In this document: positions 46,147-55,828 of the stretch, in pieces | Layout: every line of letters starts with the position of its first letter | How positions within the stretch are numbered: the stretch's first letter is position 1 | NCBI GenBank assembly: GCA_001566965.1 | Contig: LSNW01000023.1 | Location: 1-64,000 of the forward strand | Direction of reading: 5' to 3' | Length of the DNA stretch: 64,000 nt | Source of the DNA: Methylothermaceae bacteria B42 | Lineage (GTDB): Bacteria > Pseudomonadota > Gammaproteobacteria > Methylococcales > Methylothermaceae | The notes under the pieces: model-generated | Database searches by the model: none | What the model saw: the letters and a program-made list of their open reading frames with translations, nothing else | What the model was told of the DNA's origin: nothing | Program-made: the position numbers and the translations under genes

Positions 46147-46920
46147 ATGGATTTCGATTTTGAATTTTTTTTGCTACTCGGCACCGTGGTGTCGGGTTTG
46201 ATCTGGGGGGGGTATCTTTTCTGGACGAGAGGGGCGGAGAAAAAAGAAGAAGAGAAAGAGCCGGTCATCGTCGAATATGCCCGTTCGTTTTTTCCCATTT
46301 TATTTATTGTTCTCGTGCTTCGCTCTTTTTTGGTGGAGCCTTTTCGGATTCCTTCCGGATCGATGATGCCCACCCTGTTGGTGGGCGATTTTATTTTGGT
46401 CAATAAGTTTGTCTATGGTATTCGTTTGCCGGTGGCCCATACCAAAGTGGTGGACATAGACGAACCGCAGCGGGGTGATATTGTGGTTTTCCGCTACCCC
46501 AACAATCCCGCCGTTGATTACATCAAGCGAGTGGTGGGCCTGCCCGGAGATAAAATTGCCTACTATAATAAGAAGTTATACATCAATGGCGAGCCTGTGA
46601 CATTGACGCCCATGGGCCATTTTACCGGGGCCGGGCAAAATCAGCGTTATAACGGGGCTTTGGTGTTTAAGGAAAAGCTGGGGGAGGTAGAGCATCAGAT
46701 CTTAATCATGGAAGGCCAGCCGAGTGTCGAAGGTGAATTTGTGGTTCCCACGGGACATTATTTTGTCATGGGTGATAACCGTGACAATAGTAATGACAGT
46801 CGCTATTGGGGGCCGGTGCCGGAAGAAAATCTAGTAGGGAAGGCCTTTCTGATCTGGATGCATTGGGATCCCAGTAGTCCCGGTGTGGCTTTAGAGCGCA
46901 TTGGGACATTGTTGCACTGA
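46147..46920 (+). CDS. lepB: signal peptidase I
   Basis: A 257-residue inner-membrane protease that removes Sec signal peptides. Two N-terminal membrane segments (about 5-27 and 48-65) precede the catalytic domain. The Ser nucleophile is in RIPSGSMMPTL and the general-base Lys is in YIKRVVGLPGD. The conserved GDNRDNSNDSRYWG box is intact. AAGGA precedes the ATG. It is followed by a small terminator and a palindromic element before the DUF4845 gene. Confidence 0.96.
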   Translation: MDFDFEFFLLLGTVVSGLIWGGYLFWTRGAEKKEEEKEPVIVEYARSFFPILFIVLVLRSFLVEPFRIPSGSMMPTLLVGDFILVNKFVYGIRLPVAHTKVVDIDEPQRGDIVVFRYPNNPAVDYIKRVVGLPGDKIAYYNKKLYINGEPVTLTPMGHFTGAGQNQRYNGALVFKEKLGEVEHQILIMEGQPSVEGEFVVPTGHYFVMGDNRDNSNDSRYWGPVPEENLVGKAFLIWMHWDPSSPGVALERIGTLLH

Positions 46921-46931
46921 ACTTTTTATCC

Positions 46932-46953
46932 AGCCCGAAAGGGGCTTTTGTTT
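46932..46953 (+). terminator. probable terminator after lepB
   Basis: AGCCC (46932-46936) pairs with GGGCT (46942-46946) across GAAAG, followed by TTTTGTTT. The stem is short (5 bp), so termination may be partial. Confidence 0.5.
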
Positions 46954-46995
46954 GATGCCTAAAAAGTTTTTGAAGCGTATATTGGCGACTTCCGT

Positions 46996-47100
46996 TGATG
47001 TCCTGACCTGCCATCCACTGGACGCCGTGAATCCTTCCCTGGGGGCTTGATGGTGGCCGTCCGGGCCACCAACACCAGCGAAATGGCAGGCCAGGACACC
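46996..47100 (-). repeat. dispersed palindromic element, copy 4 (inverted orientation)
   Basis: The core (47022-47074, 53 nt) reads on the minus strand with hairpin GGTGGCC-CGGAC-GGCCACC. Compared with copies 1 and 2 the third base pair has changed C-G to T-A on both sides, a compensated substitution. It ends in ATTCACGGCGT. Arms of about 26 nt (46996-47021, 47075-47100) pair with a few mismatches. It lies between lepB and the DUF4845 gene, antisense to both. Confidence 0.85.
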
Positions 47101-47166
47101 TTTGCGAGATAAATTATGAAGCAGATTTTATTTTGTAGGCTGCAGCAATATTAAGCGAGAAATGCC

Positions 47167-47544
47167 ATGATCCAAACTTACCGCCGTCAACGGGGCATCA
47201 CCCTGATTGGTTTTGCCTTGCTTTTAGGCTTGATTGGTTTTTTTACCATTCTGATTTTGAAAATCGGGCCCATTTATCTTGAACATTACAAGGTAGTCAG
47301 TTCTCTCCAATCCCTGAAAGAAGATCCTGCATTACCAAAAAAGAGCCGGCGTGAAATATACAGCTTGCTTAATAAAAGATTTGATATCAACATGATTGAA
47401 AACGTGACGACCGATGATATCAGCGTCAGCAAGGAAGACGGCGTTGTTACCGTGGCGGTGACCTATGAAGTAGAAAAGCCAATTTTCGGGAATTTAAGCG
47501 TATTAGTCTATTTTGACGATCAAATTGAGGTGGGAGGTTCTTGA
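47167..47544 (+). CDS. DUF4845 domain membrane protein
   Basis: A 125-residue protein with one N-terminal transmembrane helix (about residues 10-32, GITLIGFALLLGLIGFFTIL) and a small extracytoplasmic domain (FDINMIENVTTDDISV; VAVTYEVEKPIFGNLSVLVYFD). It matches the DUF4845 family, whose genes lie between lepB and rnc in Pseudomonas and relatives, as here. The function is not known. The stop overlaps the rnc start (TTGA), so they are translated together. Confidence 0.85.
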   Translation: MIQTYRRQRGITLIGFALLLGLIGFFTILILKIGPIYLEHYKVVSSLQSLKEDPALPKKSRREIYSLLNKRFDINMIENVTTDDISVSKEDGVVTVAVTYEVEKPIFGNLSVLVYFDDQIEVGGS

Positions 47545-48233
47545 AAGCCGATCTGGGAACACTTAGCAAGCGTCTCGGTCTCAAATTTAACGATCTGGAG
47601 ATCCTACGTGAAGCGCTTACCCATCGCAGCGCCGGTTCCCCCAATAACGAACGACTGGAATTCTTAGGTGACGCCGTCTTGGGTTTCATCATCGCCCAAG
47701 CCTTGTTTCACCGCTTCCCCAATGCCCGCGAAGGTGAATTGAGCCGGATGCGGGCCAATCTCGTCAATCAAACCTCTTTGGCTGCCCTGGCCAGACAATT
47801 GAAGCTGGGAGACTGGCTGATTTTAGGGCCGGGGGAGATGAAAAGCGGCGGTTTCCGCCGTGATTCCATTTTGTCTGACGCTTTGGAAGCGATTATCGGC
47901 GCTATTTTGGAAGATCAGGGGATTGAGGTCTGCCAAAAATGGGTATTGGGGTTATTCAAGACCCGATTGGCGGAACTGGCGGAAGGGAAGGGAAAGAAAG
48001 ATCCCAAAACCCGTCTGCAAGAATTTTTGCAATCCCGGGGGGAGCCGCTGCCTCGATATGAATTGATTTCCCAGCAAGGTTCAGACCACGATCAGCTATT
48101 TGAAGTCGCATGCCATGTGGCGCTATTATCTGAACCTCGAAGAGGAAAAGGTCCATCGCGGAAACGGGCGGAGCAGCAAGCAGCGGAGAAAGTATTGGAA
48201 ACATTATCCCGGCAATTGGGCAAGCAATTATGA
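47541..48233 (+). CDS. rnc: ribonuclease III
   Basis: A 230-residue double-strand-specific endoribonuclease that processes rRNA precursors and many regulatory RNAs. The RNase III signature NERLEFLGDAVLG and the second metal cluster SDALEAIIGAI are intact. The C-terminal double-stranded RNA-binding domain (about 155-225) includes GPSRKRAEQQAAEKVL. It starts with TTG at 47541, supported by GGGAGG just upstream. It overlaps era by 4 nt. It is relevant here because the dispersed palindromes, if transcribed, would be likely substrates. Confidence 0.96.
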   Translation: MKADLGTLSKRLGLKFNDLEILREALTHRSAGSPNNERLEFLGDAVLGFIIAQALFHRFPNAREGELSRMRANLVNQTSLAALARQLKLGDWLILGPGEMKSGGFRRDSILSDALEAIIGAILEDQGIEVCQKWVLGLFKTRLAELAEGKGKKDPKTRLQEFLQSRGEPLPRYELISQQGSDHDQLFEVACHVALLSEPRRGKGPSRKRAEQQAAEKVLETLSRQLGKQL

Positions 48234-49111
48234 AAACTGGATATGTCGCCATCATTGGCCGGCCCAATGTGGGCAAATCCACTTTGCTCAATCAGTTGAT
48301 TGGCCAGAAACTCAGCATCATCTCCCGCAAACCTCAAACCACCCGGCACAGGATCCTAGGGATTAAAACCACCGATGACGCCCAAATTCTTTATTTGGAC
48401 ACCCCAGGGATTCATCAAAGCGATTCCAAGGCGTTGAATCGTTATTTGAATAAAACCGCCAGCACCGCTTTGGTGGGTGTGGATGTCATTGTCTGGGTGA
48501 TTGATAACAAGGGTTTCGATAAAGATGACAGTTTGATTTTGGAAAAGCTCAAATCCATCAATATTCCGGTCATTCTGGTCATCAATAAAGTCGATAAGGT
48601 AAGAGACAAAGCCTTATTGCTGCCGCTCATACAGGAAGCGAGATACCGTTTCTCCTTTGAAGTCATTATTCCTGTTTCCGCCCTAAGGGGTACGAATGTC
48701 CAGGCCTTGGAAAAGGCCATTATTGGCTTGCTCCCCGAAGGAATGCCCATGTATCCCGAATACCAGATTACCGACAAACCGGAACGGTTTTTTGCCGCCG
48801 AAATTATCCGTGAAAAATTGCTCTATTACCTGGGCGATGAAGTTCCCCACCGGTTGACGGTGGAGATCGAGCAGTTCAAAAATGAAGGGGAACTGACGCG
48901 CATCTATGCCGTAATCTGGGTGGAGCGGGAAGGGCAAAAGCGGATTGTAATTGGTGATAAGGGGAGCTTGCTGAAAAAGGCTGGTCAAAAAGCCCGCCTG
49001 GAACTGGAGGATTTTCTCGGTAGGCGTGTGTATCTCAATCTTTGGGTCAAGGTTAAAAAAGGCTGGTCCGATGATGAGCGAATGCTGCAAAGGTTGGGCT
49101 ATGCTGAATGA
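48230..49111 (+). CDS. era: GTPase Era
   Basis: A 293-residue essential GTPase that binds the 3' end of 16S rRNA and helps mature the 30S subunit. G1 GRPNVGKSTLLN, G3 DTPG, and G4 NKVDKV are present. The C-terminal KH domain contains RIVIGDKGSLLKKAGQKAR. Gene order rnc-era-recO-pdxJ is the standard one for gammaproteobacteria. The start overlaps the rnc stop (ATGA). Confidence 0.97.
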   Translation: MKTGYVAIIGRPNVGKSTLLNQLIGQKLSIISRKPQTTRHRILGIKTTDDAQILYLDTPGIHQSDSKALNRYLNKTASTALVGVDVIVWVIDNKGFDKDDSLILEKLKSINIPVILVINKVDKVRDKALLLPLIQEARYRFSFEVIIPVSALRGTNVQALEKAIIGLLPEGMPMYPEYQITDKPERFFAAEIIREKLLYYLGDEVPHRLTVEIEQFKNEGELTRIYAVIWVEREGQKRIVIGDKGSLLKKAGQKARLELEDFLGRRVYLNLWVKVKKGWSDDERMLQRLGYAE

Positions 49112-49114
49112 TCC

Positions 49115-49825
49115 ATGGCTGAACGATGGCACGACGCATTTGTTTTGCACCGCCGGCCTTGGCGGGAAACCAGTCTGTGGCTGGAGGTTTTTACCCGCGA
49201 CCACGGAAAAGTCGCCCTACTGGCAAAAGGGGCGAGGAAGGGAAAGCGCCAATCCGCGACTTATCTCCAACCGTTTCAGCCGTTGAAAATTCGCTGGCAC
49301 GGCAAAGGCGATCTTAAAACCTTGACCGGCGCGGAGCCATGTGCTTCGTTACCCGCCTTATCGGGAAAAGGCCTCTACTGCGGCTTTTACCTCAATGAGT
49401 TGTTGGCTTATTTGACCCACAGACACGATCCTCATCCCCGCTTATTCCTACGTTATCAGGAAACCCTGCGGGTTTTTGCCAATGAAAAAGCCATGGAAGC
49501 CCGTTTGCGTCTATTCGAGATGGATCTATTGATGGAAATCGGCTACGGATTGATTCTGGATCATGAGGTAAAATATCAAGAGCCCATCTTGCCGCAGGCG
49601 CGTTACCGCTACGAACCGGATGCCGGGCCGTATTTGGATCCGCAAGGGAATGTATGCGGGATAACCCTGCTGGCGCTGGCGGATAGACAATTAGACAATC
49701 CTCAGGTCCTTAGAGAGGCAAAAAAATTATTGCGCCAAGTCATCGACTACCGGCTGGAAGGCAGGCCATTAAAAAGCCGGGCTTTATTCCAACAATTAAT
49801 CACCCAGGGAAATCATGAAACCTGA
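49115..49825 (+). CDS. recO: DNA repair protein RecO
   Basis: A 236-residue recombination mediator that with RecR loads RecA onto SSB-coated gaps. The N-terminal OB fold includes [34 protein letters not shown]. The helical C-terminal part includes [11 protein letters not shown] and [15 protein letters not shown]. The zinc-finger cysteines of some RecO proteins are not seen, as in E. coli. The start is 4 nt after era stops, and its end overlaps pdxJ by 11 nt. Confidence 0.93.
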   Translation: MAERWHDAFVLHRRPWRETSLWLEVFTRDHGKVALLAKGARKGKRQSATYLQPFQPLKIRWHGKGDLKTLTGAEPCASLPALSGKGLYCGFYLNELLAYLTHRHDPHPRLFLRYQETLRVFANEKAMEARLRLFEMDLLMEIGYGLILDHEVKYQEPILPQARYRYEPDAGPYLDPQGNVCGITLLALADRQLDNPQVLREAKKLLRQVIDYRLEGRPLKSRALFQQLITQGNHET

Positions 49826-50573
49826 GACCATTTTGCTAGGCGTCAATATCGATCACATCGCAACATTGCGCCAGGTTCGGGGAACCGCTTTTCCCGAACC
49901 GGTTCAAGCCGCCTTGCTGGCGGAACAAGCGGGTGCCGATGGCATTACCGCCCACTTGCGCGAAGACCGCCGTCATATACAAGATCGGGATATTCGCCTG
50001 CTCAGGCAAATGATTCATACCCGTTTGAATCTGGAAATGGCGGTCACCGATGAAATGGTCGCCTTGGCCTGTGAAGTGCGTCCGGATGCTTGTTGCCTGG
50101 TGCCCGAAAAACGCCAGGAGTTGACCACCGAAGGCGGGCTTGAGGTGGCAGGGCAATTGGATCGGGTGGCGGAGGCTTGCCGGCAATTGAGGGAATCGGG
50201 CATTGAAGTCTCATTATTTATCGATCCCGATAAAGCCCAGATTGAAGCGGCGGCCGAAGCGGGTGCGCCGGTCATTGAGCTCCATACCGGAAGCTATGCC
50301 GACGCGCCTACACCTGAAGCCCGCCAAGAAGAACTCAAAAAAATCCAACAGGCCGCATGGTTTGCCTACGGTTTGGGGTTGCAAGTCAATGCTGGTCATG
50401 GACTGCATTATCATAATGTGGAAGCCATTGCCCGGATCCCGGAAATTGTAGAACTGAACATCGGTCATTCGATTATCGCCCGTGCGCTCTTTTCCGGAAT
50501 GCAAGAAGCTGTCCGGGAAATGAAGCGGTTGATGAAAACGGCAAGACTGGAAGCATTGACCTCGTCGGTTTGA
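49815..50573 (+). CDS. pdxJ: pyridoxine 5'-phosphate synthase
   Basis: A 252-residue TIM-barrel enzyme that condenses 3-amino-2-oxopropyl phosphate with deoxyxylulose 5-phosphate to give pyridoxine 5'-phosphate (vitamin B6). Conserved: [16 protein letters not shown] at the start, [24 protein letters not shown], and [11 protein letters not shown], with [14 protein letters not shown] at the end. It closes the lepA-to-pdxJ gene block. acpS, often the next gene, is absent here. Confidence 0.96.
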   Translation: MKPETILLGVNIDHIATLRQVRGTAFPEPVQAALLAEQAGADGITAHLREDRRHIQDRDIRLLRQMIHTRLNLEMAVTDEMVALACEVRPDACCLVPEKRQELTTEGGLEVAGQLDRVAEACRQLRESGIEVSLFIDPDKAQIEAAAEAGAPVIELHTGSYADAPTPEARQEELKKIQQAAWFAYGLGLQVNAGHGLHYHNVEAIARIPEIVELNIGHSIIARALFSGMQEAVREMKRLMKTARLEALTSSV

Positions 50574-50635
50574 TTTGTCATAGTTTCCAATCCAAAAAAA
50601 TTAAAAACCAGCGTAATTGACCCATAAGGCGCTGA

Positions 50636-51301
50636 ATGGAACGAAAAGCTATGAAGCCGATTGCTACTGTTGATTCCTTAAATCCCACAGAACCTGAAGT
50701 ACTGTTCCTGGCCAGAATGGCGTTGAATGAACAATTACGCTTTGCCAAACGGATTTTTGTGCTGATGGCGGCGGCGCTCTTGATGTTATTGGCCGGATTT
50801 GTCTTTTATTTGAAGCAACCTGCCTTGGCAAAGGCGTCTCCTGCCGCAGTGTCGCCATCGCCAGTGCAAATGGATCAAGTGACGCAATTAAGTCAAGAAT
50901 TGGCGGATTTGCAGCAGCAACTGGGAAAGGCAGTCACCGAAACCCTGGCAATGAAGCTGGCATCTTTGGAAGACCGGATTCGTCAGGGGCGGGCGGGATT
51001 ACAGGATCTCGAATTGATCCAGTCCATCAAGCAAGATATCCGTTTATTGAATTTGAGAAATACTAAGAAGCCTGCACTTCCCTCGGGTATCGAAAGAATT
51101 GGAGATTCTTCAACTGATGCTAATTTCGCGGCTTTGCACAAACTGGCATTGCTGGAAAACCTGTTCTACATCACCTTGCTGGCACTGGCATTTATGGCGG
51201 TAGCCATGGGGGGATATTGGCTTCAGTGCGGTTTTCGTTTGAAACGCCTGGATGCGGACCTTGCCCGCCTGCAACATCAGCTTTATCACGAAAGGGGGTA
51301 A
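50636..51301 (+). CDS. two-helix membrane protein of unknown function
   Basis: A 221-residue protein that I do not recognise. It has two strong transmembrane segments: about residues 39-60 (IFVLMAAALLMLLAGFVFYL) and about 174-196 (LFYITLLALAFMAVAMGGYW). Between them lies a region of about 110 residues rich in Gln/Leu/Asp that is probably coiled coil (VTQLSQELADLQQQLGKAV). The C-terminal tail is again helical. This suggests an oligomeric scaffold protein. It could be linked to the convergent cyclase gene, but nothing proves that. An alternative start lies five codons later at 50651. Confidence 0.6.
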   Translation: MERKAMKPIATVDSLNPTEPEVLFLARMALNEQLRFAKRIFVLMAAALLMLLAGFVFYLKQPALAKASPAAVSPSPVQMDQVTQLSQELADLQQQLGKAVTETLAMKLASLEDRIRQGRAGLQDLELIQSIKQDIRLLNLRNTKKPALPSGIERIGDSSTDANFAALHKLALLENLFYITLLALAFMAVAMGGYWLQCGFRLKRLDADLARLQHQLYHERG

Positions 51302-51306
51302 AGTCT

Positions 51307-52503
51307 TCAGTCCGTGGTTTCAATTTTGTTTCTCCCCGCTTTTTTTGCCCGGTACAGGGCTTGATCGGCGCGTTCAATAAAATCGGCAATGCTTTCTTCC
51401 AGGTGGTATGTGGCAATCCCGGCGGAGAAAGTGGGCAGAGCGAGTTCGCCCGATATCGTTTGAAGGCGCAAGTTTTTCACGCTTTCCTGAATTTTGTTCA
51501 AGGCTTTCACCGCCCCTTCCATTTGGGTATTAGGTAATAAGACAACAAATTCTTCCCCGCCAAACCGGGCGACTAAATCGTGCTTGCGAAAGGCCGAGGA
51601 TACCAGGGTGGCGTAGGTTTTTAATACCTGGTCGCCCACCCCATGACCATAGCGGTCATTAATGTCCTTGAAATGATCCAAGTCGATGATAGCCAGACTG
51701 ATAGGCAAATGATAACGTTGCACCCGGCCTATCTCTTCTTCCAATCGGTTTAGAAATGCCCGCCGGTTGGGCAAGCCTGTGAGTTCATCGGTCAAGCTTA
51801 AGGTCCTGGTGCGTTCCAGTTCCGCGTTTAATTGTTCTTTCTGCGCCCATTCCGAAGCTAGTTGTGCCTTGGTTTGTTCCAGTTGCATCGCCAGATATTT
51901 CTGGCCGCCCGCCAGGATTTTGGCTTGTTCCAAGAGCGTTTGCTGTGTAGAGTCGTTTTCCGATTTTTGAGCAGGGTCCCGAAGAAAGTCGAGAATGTCT
52001 TGAATCTGGTCGCCAAGTTCCTGGGTTTTTTGTTGTAACAGATCCATTTTCTCCATAACGGAAGAGGTATGGTTGACAGCCGGTTTTTGCGAATATTGTT
52101 GTGGCAAAGGTGGGAGATCACCAATGACTTGGTTCGGCTTGAGGGAAACCAATATTTGAGATAATGAAGGCAACGATTGAATGCCTATGTGCAAGGTTTC
52201 TAATTCATTAAGGGTTGGAGGATGGTCCAAAAGCTTTTCAAGAAAGATGACACGTTTTTTAACAGGATCGGTGGCATCAAGGTTTTGTGAAATCGCGTTC
52301 AGCAGAGATCGGATAATTTTAAGGTAATGGCTGTGGTAAGCTTTTTGCAGCGTATCCAGAGTGCCTAAGTGTTTTTGAATATGGTCAATGAGCAGATGCT
52401 CGAATTCTAAATCCTTGAGGGTGTCAAGCGTCTTTCTCAGTTTTTCTATTTCTATCGTTAACTCATCCAAAACTTTGCAAGCAGGTCGGCATTCAGTAGT
52501 CAT
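51307..52503 (-). CDS. diguanylate cyclase with coiled-coil N-terminal region
   Basis: A 398-residue cytoplasmic protein. Residues 1 to about 230 are helical and coiled-coil-rich without transmembrane segments. The GGDEF domain (about 230-395) starts at SLTDELTGLPNRRAFL, has the active-site motif GGEEF and the RxxD inhibitory site (RKHD) in FRKHDLVARFGGEEF. It should synthesise cyclic di-GMP. It resembles the protein at 14898-16427 in layout. It is divergent from dusA across 23 bp, so the promoters of the two genes must overlap each other or the coding ends. Confidence 0.88.
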   Translation of the reverse strand: MTTECRPACKVLDELTIEIEKLRKTLDTLKDLEFEHLLIDHIQKHLGTLDTLQKAYHSHYLKIIRSLLNAISQNLDATDPVKKRVIFLEKLLDHPPTLNELETLHIGIQSLPSLSQILVSLKPNQVIGDLPPLPQQYSQKPAVNHTSSVMEKMDLLQQKTQELGDQIQDILDFLRDPAQKSENDSTQQTLLEQAKILAGGQKYLAMQLEQTKAQLASEWAQKEQLNAELERTRTLSLTDELTGLPNRRAFLNRLEEEIGRVQRYHLPISLAIIDLDHFKDINDRYGHGVGDQVLKTYATLVSSAFRKHDLVARFGGEEFVVLLPNTQMEGAVKALNKIQESVKNLRLQTISGELALPTFSAGIATYHLEESIADFIERADQALYRAKKAGRNKIETTD

Positions 52504-52526
52504 GACTTTTATTCTATTTCATTAGT

Positions 52527-53540
52527 ATGGTTAATTACGATAAATCATCTGTCGCTTTCAATCGAGTGTTGGCGGTAGCGCCCATGTTAGATTGGACTGA
52601 CCGTCATTTCAGATATTTCTTACGGATGATCAGCTATCATACATTGCTCTACAGTGAAATGATTACCACCCAGGCAATAATGTATGGTGACCGCGAACGG
52701 CTGCTGGCGTTCAACCCGGAAGAAAAGCCATTGGCCTTGCAATTGGGAGGGAGTTGTCCAAAGTCACTGGCCCAGTGTGCGGCCATAACCGAAGCGTGGG
52801 GATATGATGAGGTGAATTTGAACGTGGGCTGTCCCAGTGACCGGGTGCGAAAAGGCAGGTTTGGCGCTTGTCTGATGAAGGAACCGTCATTGGTGGCCGA
52901 ATGTGTCGCTGCCATGAAAGCCAAAACCAGGTTGCCGGTTACGGTCAAGTGCCGGATAGGCGTGGATGACAGGGATAGCTATGAAGCGCTGGCGAATTTC
53001 ATCGAAACCGTTGCCTTGGCGGGGTGTACGACATTTGTTGTGCATGCCCGCAAAGCATGGCTGACGGGGCTATCGCCCAAGGACAATCGTACTATTCCCC
53101 CTTTGCGTTATGACCTTGTTTTCCGATTGAAACAGGATTTTCCTGAGTTAACATTCATTTTCAACGGCGGCATTGTTGATTTGCAACAAGCCTTATCCCT
53201 GTTGTCAAGCGTTGACGGCGTCATGATAGGCCGGGCTGCCTATCATAATCCTTATCTATTAAGCCAGGCGGATTGGCTTTTTTTTCAAGACAATCACCCG
53301 ATTCCCACCCGGGAGCAAATATTGGAAAGCTATATGCCTTATGTAGAAGCGCGATTGAGCGAAGGCATTCGTCTTCATAGCATGCTTCGTCATCTTTCCG
53401 GGTTGTATCATGGCCAACCCGGGGCGCGTCTTTGGCGCCGGCATCTAAGCGAACAGGGGAACCGGCCCGGGGCGGGCTCTGAAGTTTTAAAATCCTGGTT
53501 GGCGAAAAGGACCGCCATGGTTGAGACGGCCGATGTTTGA
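52527..53540 (+). CDS. dusA: tRNA-dihydrouridine(20/20a) synthase DusA
   Basis: A 337-residue flavoenzyme that reduces U20/U20a in the tRNA D-loop. The N-terminus VAPMLDWTDRHFRYFLRM and the catalytic Cys in NLNVGCPSDRVRKGRFG identify the DusA subgroup. HARKAWLTGLSPK and FNGGIVD (FMN phosphate region) follow. Start ATG at 52527. Its stop overlaps the start of the following PAS-phosphatase gene by 8 nt. Confidence 0.95.
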   Translation: MVNYDKSSVAFNRVLAVAPMLDWTDRHFRYFLRMISYHTLLYSEMITTQAIMYGDRERLLAFNPEEKPLALQLGGSCPKSLAQCAAITEAWGYDEVNLNVGCPSDRVRKGRFGACLMKEPSLVAECVAAMKAKTRLPVTVKCRIGVDDRDSYEALANFIETVALAGCTTFVVHARKAWLTGLSPKDNRTIPPLRYDLVFRLKQDFPELTFIFNGGIVDLQQALSLLSSVDGVMIGRAAYHNPYLLSQADWLFFQDNHPIPTREQILESYMPYVEARLSEGIRLHSMLRHLSGLYHGQPGARLWRRHLSEQGNRPGAGSEVLKSWLAKRTAMVETADV

Positions 53541-55773
53541 CGGTTTGGATAACCCTTGCCCAGATTTTTGGCGAGATTGGCCGGAGGGTTTCTGCGTGCT
53601 GGATGAGATAGGCGCAATGCGGTACGTCAACCCAGCGGCGGAGGAGTTGTTGGGATACAGCGCCGATGAATTGCGCGGGGTTAAATTAAACCGCTTGCTG
53701 GTGGACGGCGCATTTTGTTGGCCGGTTTTTTTAGAAACAGGCAAAACCTGGCAACAAGAAGAAGCTTTTTTGCGCCGTAAAAACGGGCGGGAATTGCCCG
53801 TATATCTGACGCTCAAGCCATTTAGTCGAAATGGCCAGATTAAAGGGGCATGGCTACTATTTCGTGACCGCTCAGCCACGGATGAAAAAATGCGCCGTTT
53901 AAGCATTTTGACAGCGGCGGTAACGCAAAGTCCCAACGCGGTCATGATTGCTGATCTTAATGGCAAGATTGTGTACGTCAACCCCAAATTTTGCCAAATG
54001 ACGGGGTATTCCGCAGAGGAAGTCCTGGGTAAAAATCCCAGGTTATTGCAATCCGGGAAAACGCCTCCTAAAACTTACCGACGATTATGGGAAACGCTTC
54101 AAAAAGGCGGTGAATGGCGGGGGGAAATTCAAGACCGTAAAAAAGACGGCGAATTGTATTGGGTGCTGGAGACTATTTCTCCCATCAAAAATGAACAAGG
54201 AGAGATCACCCATTTTCTAGCAATTCAGAAAGATATCACCGAACAGAAACAAGCCCAGGAAGCCCTTGCCGAAAGCGAAGCCCGTTTTCGCCAGATTGCC
54301 GATATGACGGGGGAATGGATCTGGGAACAAGATCCGGAAGGCCGGTATATTTATAGCAGCGCCGCGGTTAAACAAATACTCGGCTATGAACCGGAAGAAA
54401 TTATCGGCAAACATTATTTGGACTTGTTTACCGTCGAAGACCGCCGCCGCTGGGAGCAGCATACCCCTCTCAAACCGCTTTATCACAAGCATTTTTACCG
54501 CATTATCAACCGTTACCGCCACAAGGACGGTCACGAAGTCTTTACCGAGTCCACGGGGATTCCCTTGTTTGACTCGGCGGGGCGACTGCTAAAATGGCGC
54601 GGGGTAGATCACGACGTCACCGAGCGAAAGCGATACGAAGATCAATTGCGGGTCCGGGAACGGGCCATTGAATCGGCCAGTGTCGGCATTGATATTGACG
54701 AAGTGTTGGATTCGCGCTGGCAAGCAATTTATGTCAACCCGACCCTTTGCCGGATGACAGGTTACAGCAAAGAAGAATTGCTCAAACAGAGCATTCCGGA
54801 TCTGTTGTGCGGCCCGGAAACCGACAAGGGTGCCTTGGAAAAAGTTCGCGCGGAAGTCAGGCAAGGCCGCGAAGCCCAAGAGGTAATCTTATGTTACGAC
54901 AAAAAAGGCCGGCCGTTCTGGAATGATATGATTATTTCACCGGTCAAGGACGAGGCAGGCCGTCTGACCCATGTGATTGAGATCCAAAATGATGTTACCG
55001 AAAGAAGGAGGGCGGAGGCGGAAAAGCACGCCATGGAAATTGCCCGTCATATCCAGCAATCGCTGCTACCCGATCAACCCTTGATTGCCGATGGGGTTGA
55101 GCTAGCTGGGCTTTGCATTCCGGCAGAACAAGTGGGGGGAGATTATTTCGATTATTTTCTTACGGCTGCAGGTGTTGATGCAGTGGTGGCCGATGTGTCC
55201 GGCCATAGCGTGGGGGCGGCGCTCATCATGGCGGAAGCCCGTAGTACATTGAGAGTTGAAGTGCAAAGCAGGGCCCGCCAAGAGCAATTCCCACCTCCGG
55301 ATGTGGCCTCGTTACTCCAGACCTTAAATAACGTATTATTCGAAGATTTGGACCGTTCGGAACTTTTTATCACTTTGTTCTATACCCGTTACGACCCGGT
55401 AAAAAAACAATTGCATTATGCCAACGCGGGCCATAACCATCCCCTCTTGATTCGAAGCAACGAAAGTGGATGTAGGCAGCTAGATGCCGAGGGTTTGATT
55501 CTAGGGGTTCGCCCCGGTGTGGAATTCGAACAAAAAACCCTATCCATGCTGCCTGGAGATTTGTTACTGCTTTATACTGACGGCATAGTCGAGGCTCAAA
55601 ATCCGGCAGGGGAGTTTTTTGGCATGAGCCGTTTGTGCCGTGCTTTTACCCGATTGTCGGCAGCGTCACCGTCTGAATTGGTGCAGGGTCTTATTGACGA
55701 GTTGTATGATTTTCATCAAAGTGATGTATTCTACGACGACATCAGTCTGGTCGCCATGCGGGTGGGAGAATAA
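53533..55773 (+). CDS. multi-PAS sensor with PP2C-type (SpoIIE/RsbU) phosphatase output
   Basis: A 746-residue cytoplasmic signalling protein. At least four PAS/PAC modules occupy about residues 10-500 (landmarks AMRYVNPAAEELLGY, IVYVNPKFCQMTGYS, YIYSSAAVKQILGYEPEE, AIYVNPTLCRMTGYSKEE). The C-terminal SpoIIE domain has metal-site motifs VGGDYFDYF, ADVSGHSVGAAL, YTDGIVEA and FYDDISLVAM, all with their Asp residues intact. It probably dephosphorylates an anti-sigma-factor antagonist (STAS protein), but no STAS or RsbW-like gene is nearby. ATG at 53533 was chosen; a TTG four codons upstream is possible. Confidence 0.88.
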   Translation: MFDGLDNPCPDFWRDWPEGFCVLDEIGAMRYVNPAAEELLGYSADELRGVKLNRLLVDGAFCWPVFLETGKTWQQEEAFLRRKNGRELPVYLTLKPFSRNGQIKGAWLLFRDRSATDEKMRRLSILTAAVTQSPNAVMIADLNGKIVYVNPKFCQMTGYSAEEVLGKNPRLLQSGKTPPKTYRRLWETLQKGGEWRGEIQDRKKDGELYWVLETISPIKNEQGEITHFLAIQKDITEQKQAQEALAESEARFRQIADMTGEWIWEQDPEGRYIYSSAAVKQILGYEPEEIIGKHYLDLFTVEDRRRWEQHTPLKPLYHKHFYRIINRYRHKDGHEVFTESTGIPLFDSAGRLLKWRGVDHDVTERKRYEDQLRVRERAIESASVGIDIDEVLDSRWQAIYVNPTLCRMTGYSKEELLKQSIPDLLCGPETDKGALEKVRAEVRQGREAQEVILCYDKKGRPFWNDMIISPVKDEAGRLTHVIEIQNDVTERRRAEAEKHAMEIARHIQQSLLPDQPLIADGVELAGLCIPAEQVGGDYFDYFLTAAGVDAVVADVSGHSVGAALIMAEARSTLRVEVQSRARQEQFPPPDVASLLQTLNNVLFEDLDRSELFITLFYTRYDPVKKQLHYANAGHNHPLLIRSNESGCRQLDAEGLILGVRPGVEFEQKTLSMLPGDLLLLYTDGIVEAQNPAGEFFGMSRLCRAFTRLSAASPSELVQGLIDELYDFHQSDVFYDDISLVAMRVGE

Positions 55774-55828
55774 GAATATTACTCTTTTACACCCACAATA
55801 ATCGTCAAAATAAACAAGAGGAGCTGCA

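Noticed and set aside
55357-55385. Sigma-E-like GGAACTT in the PP2C gene
   Set aside because: Spacing to the nearest TCTA is too short and it lies in the middle of a conserved coding region.
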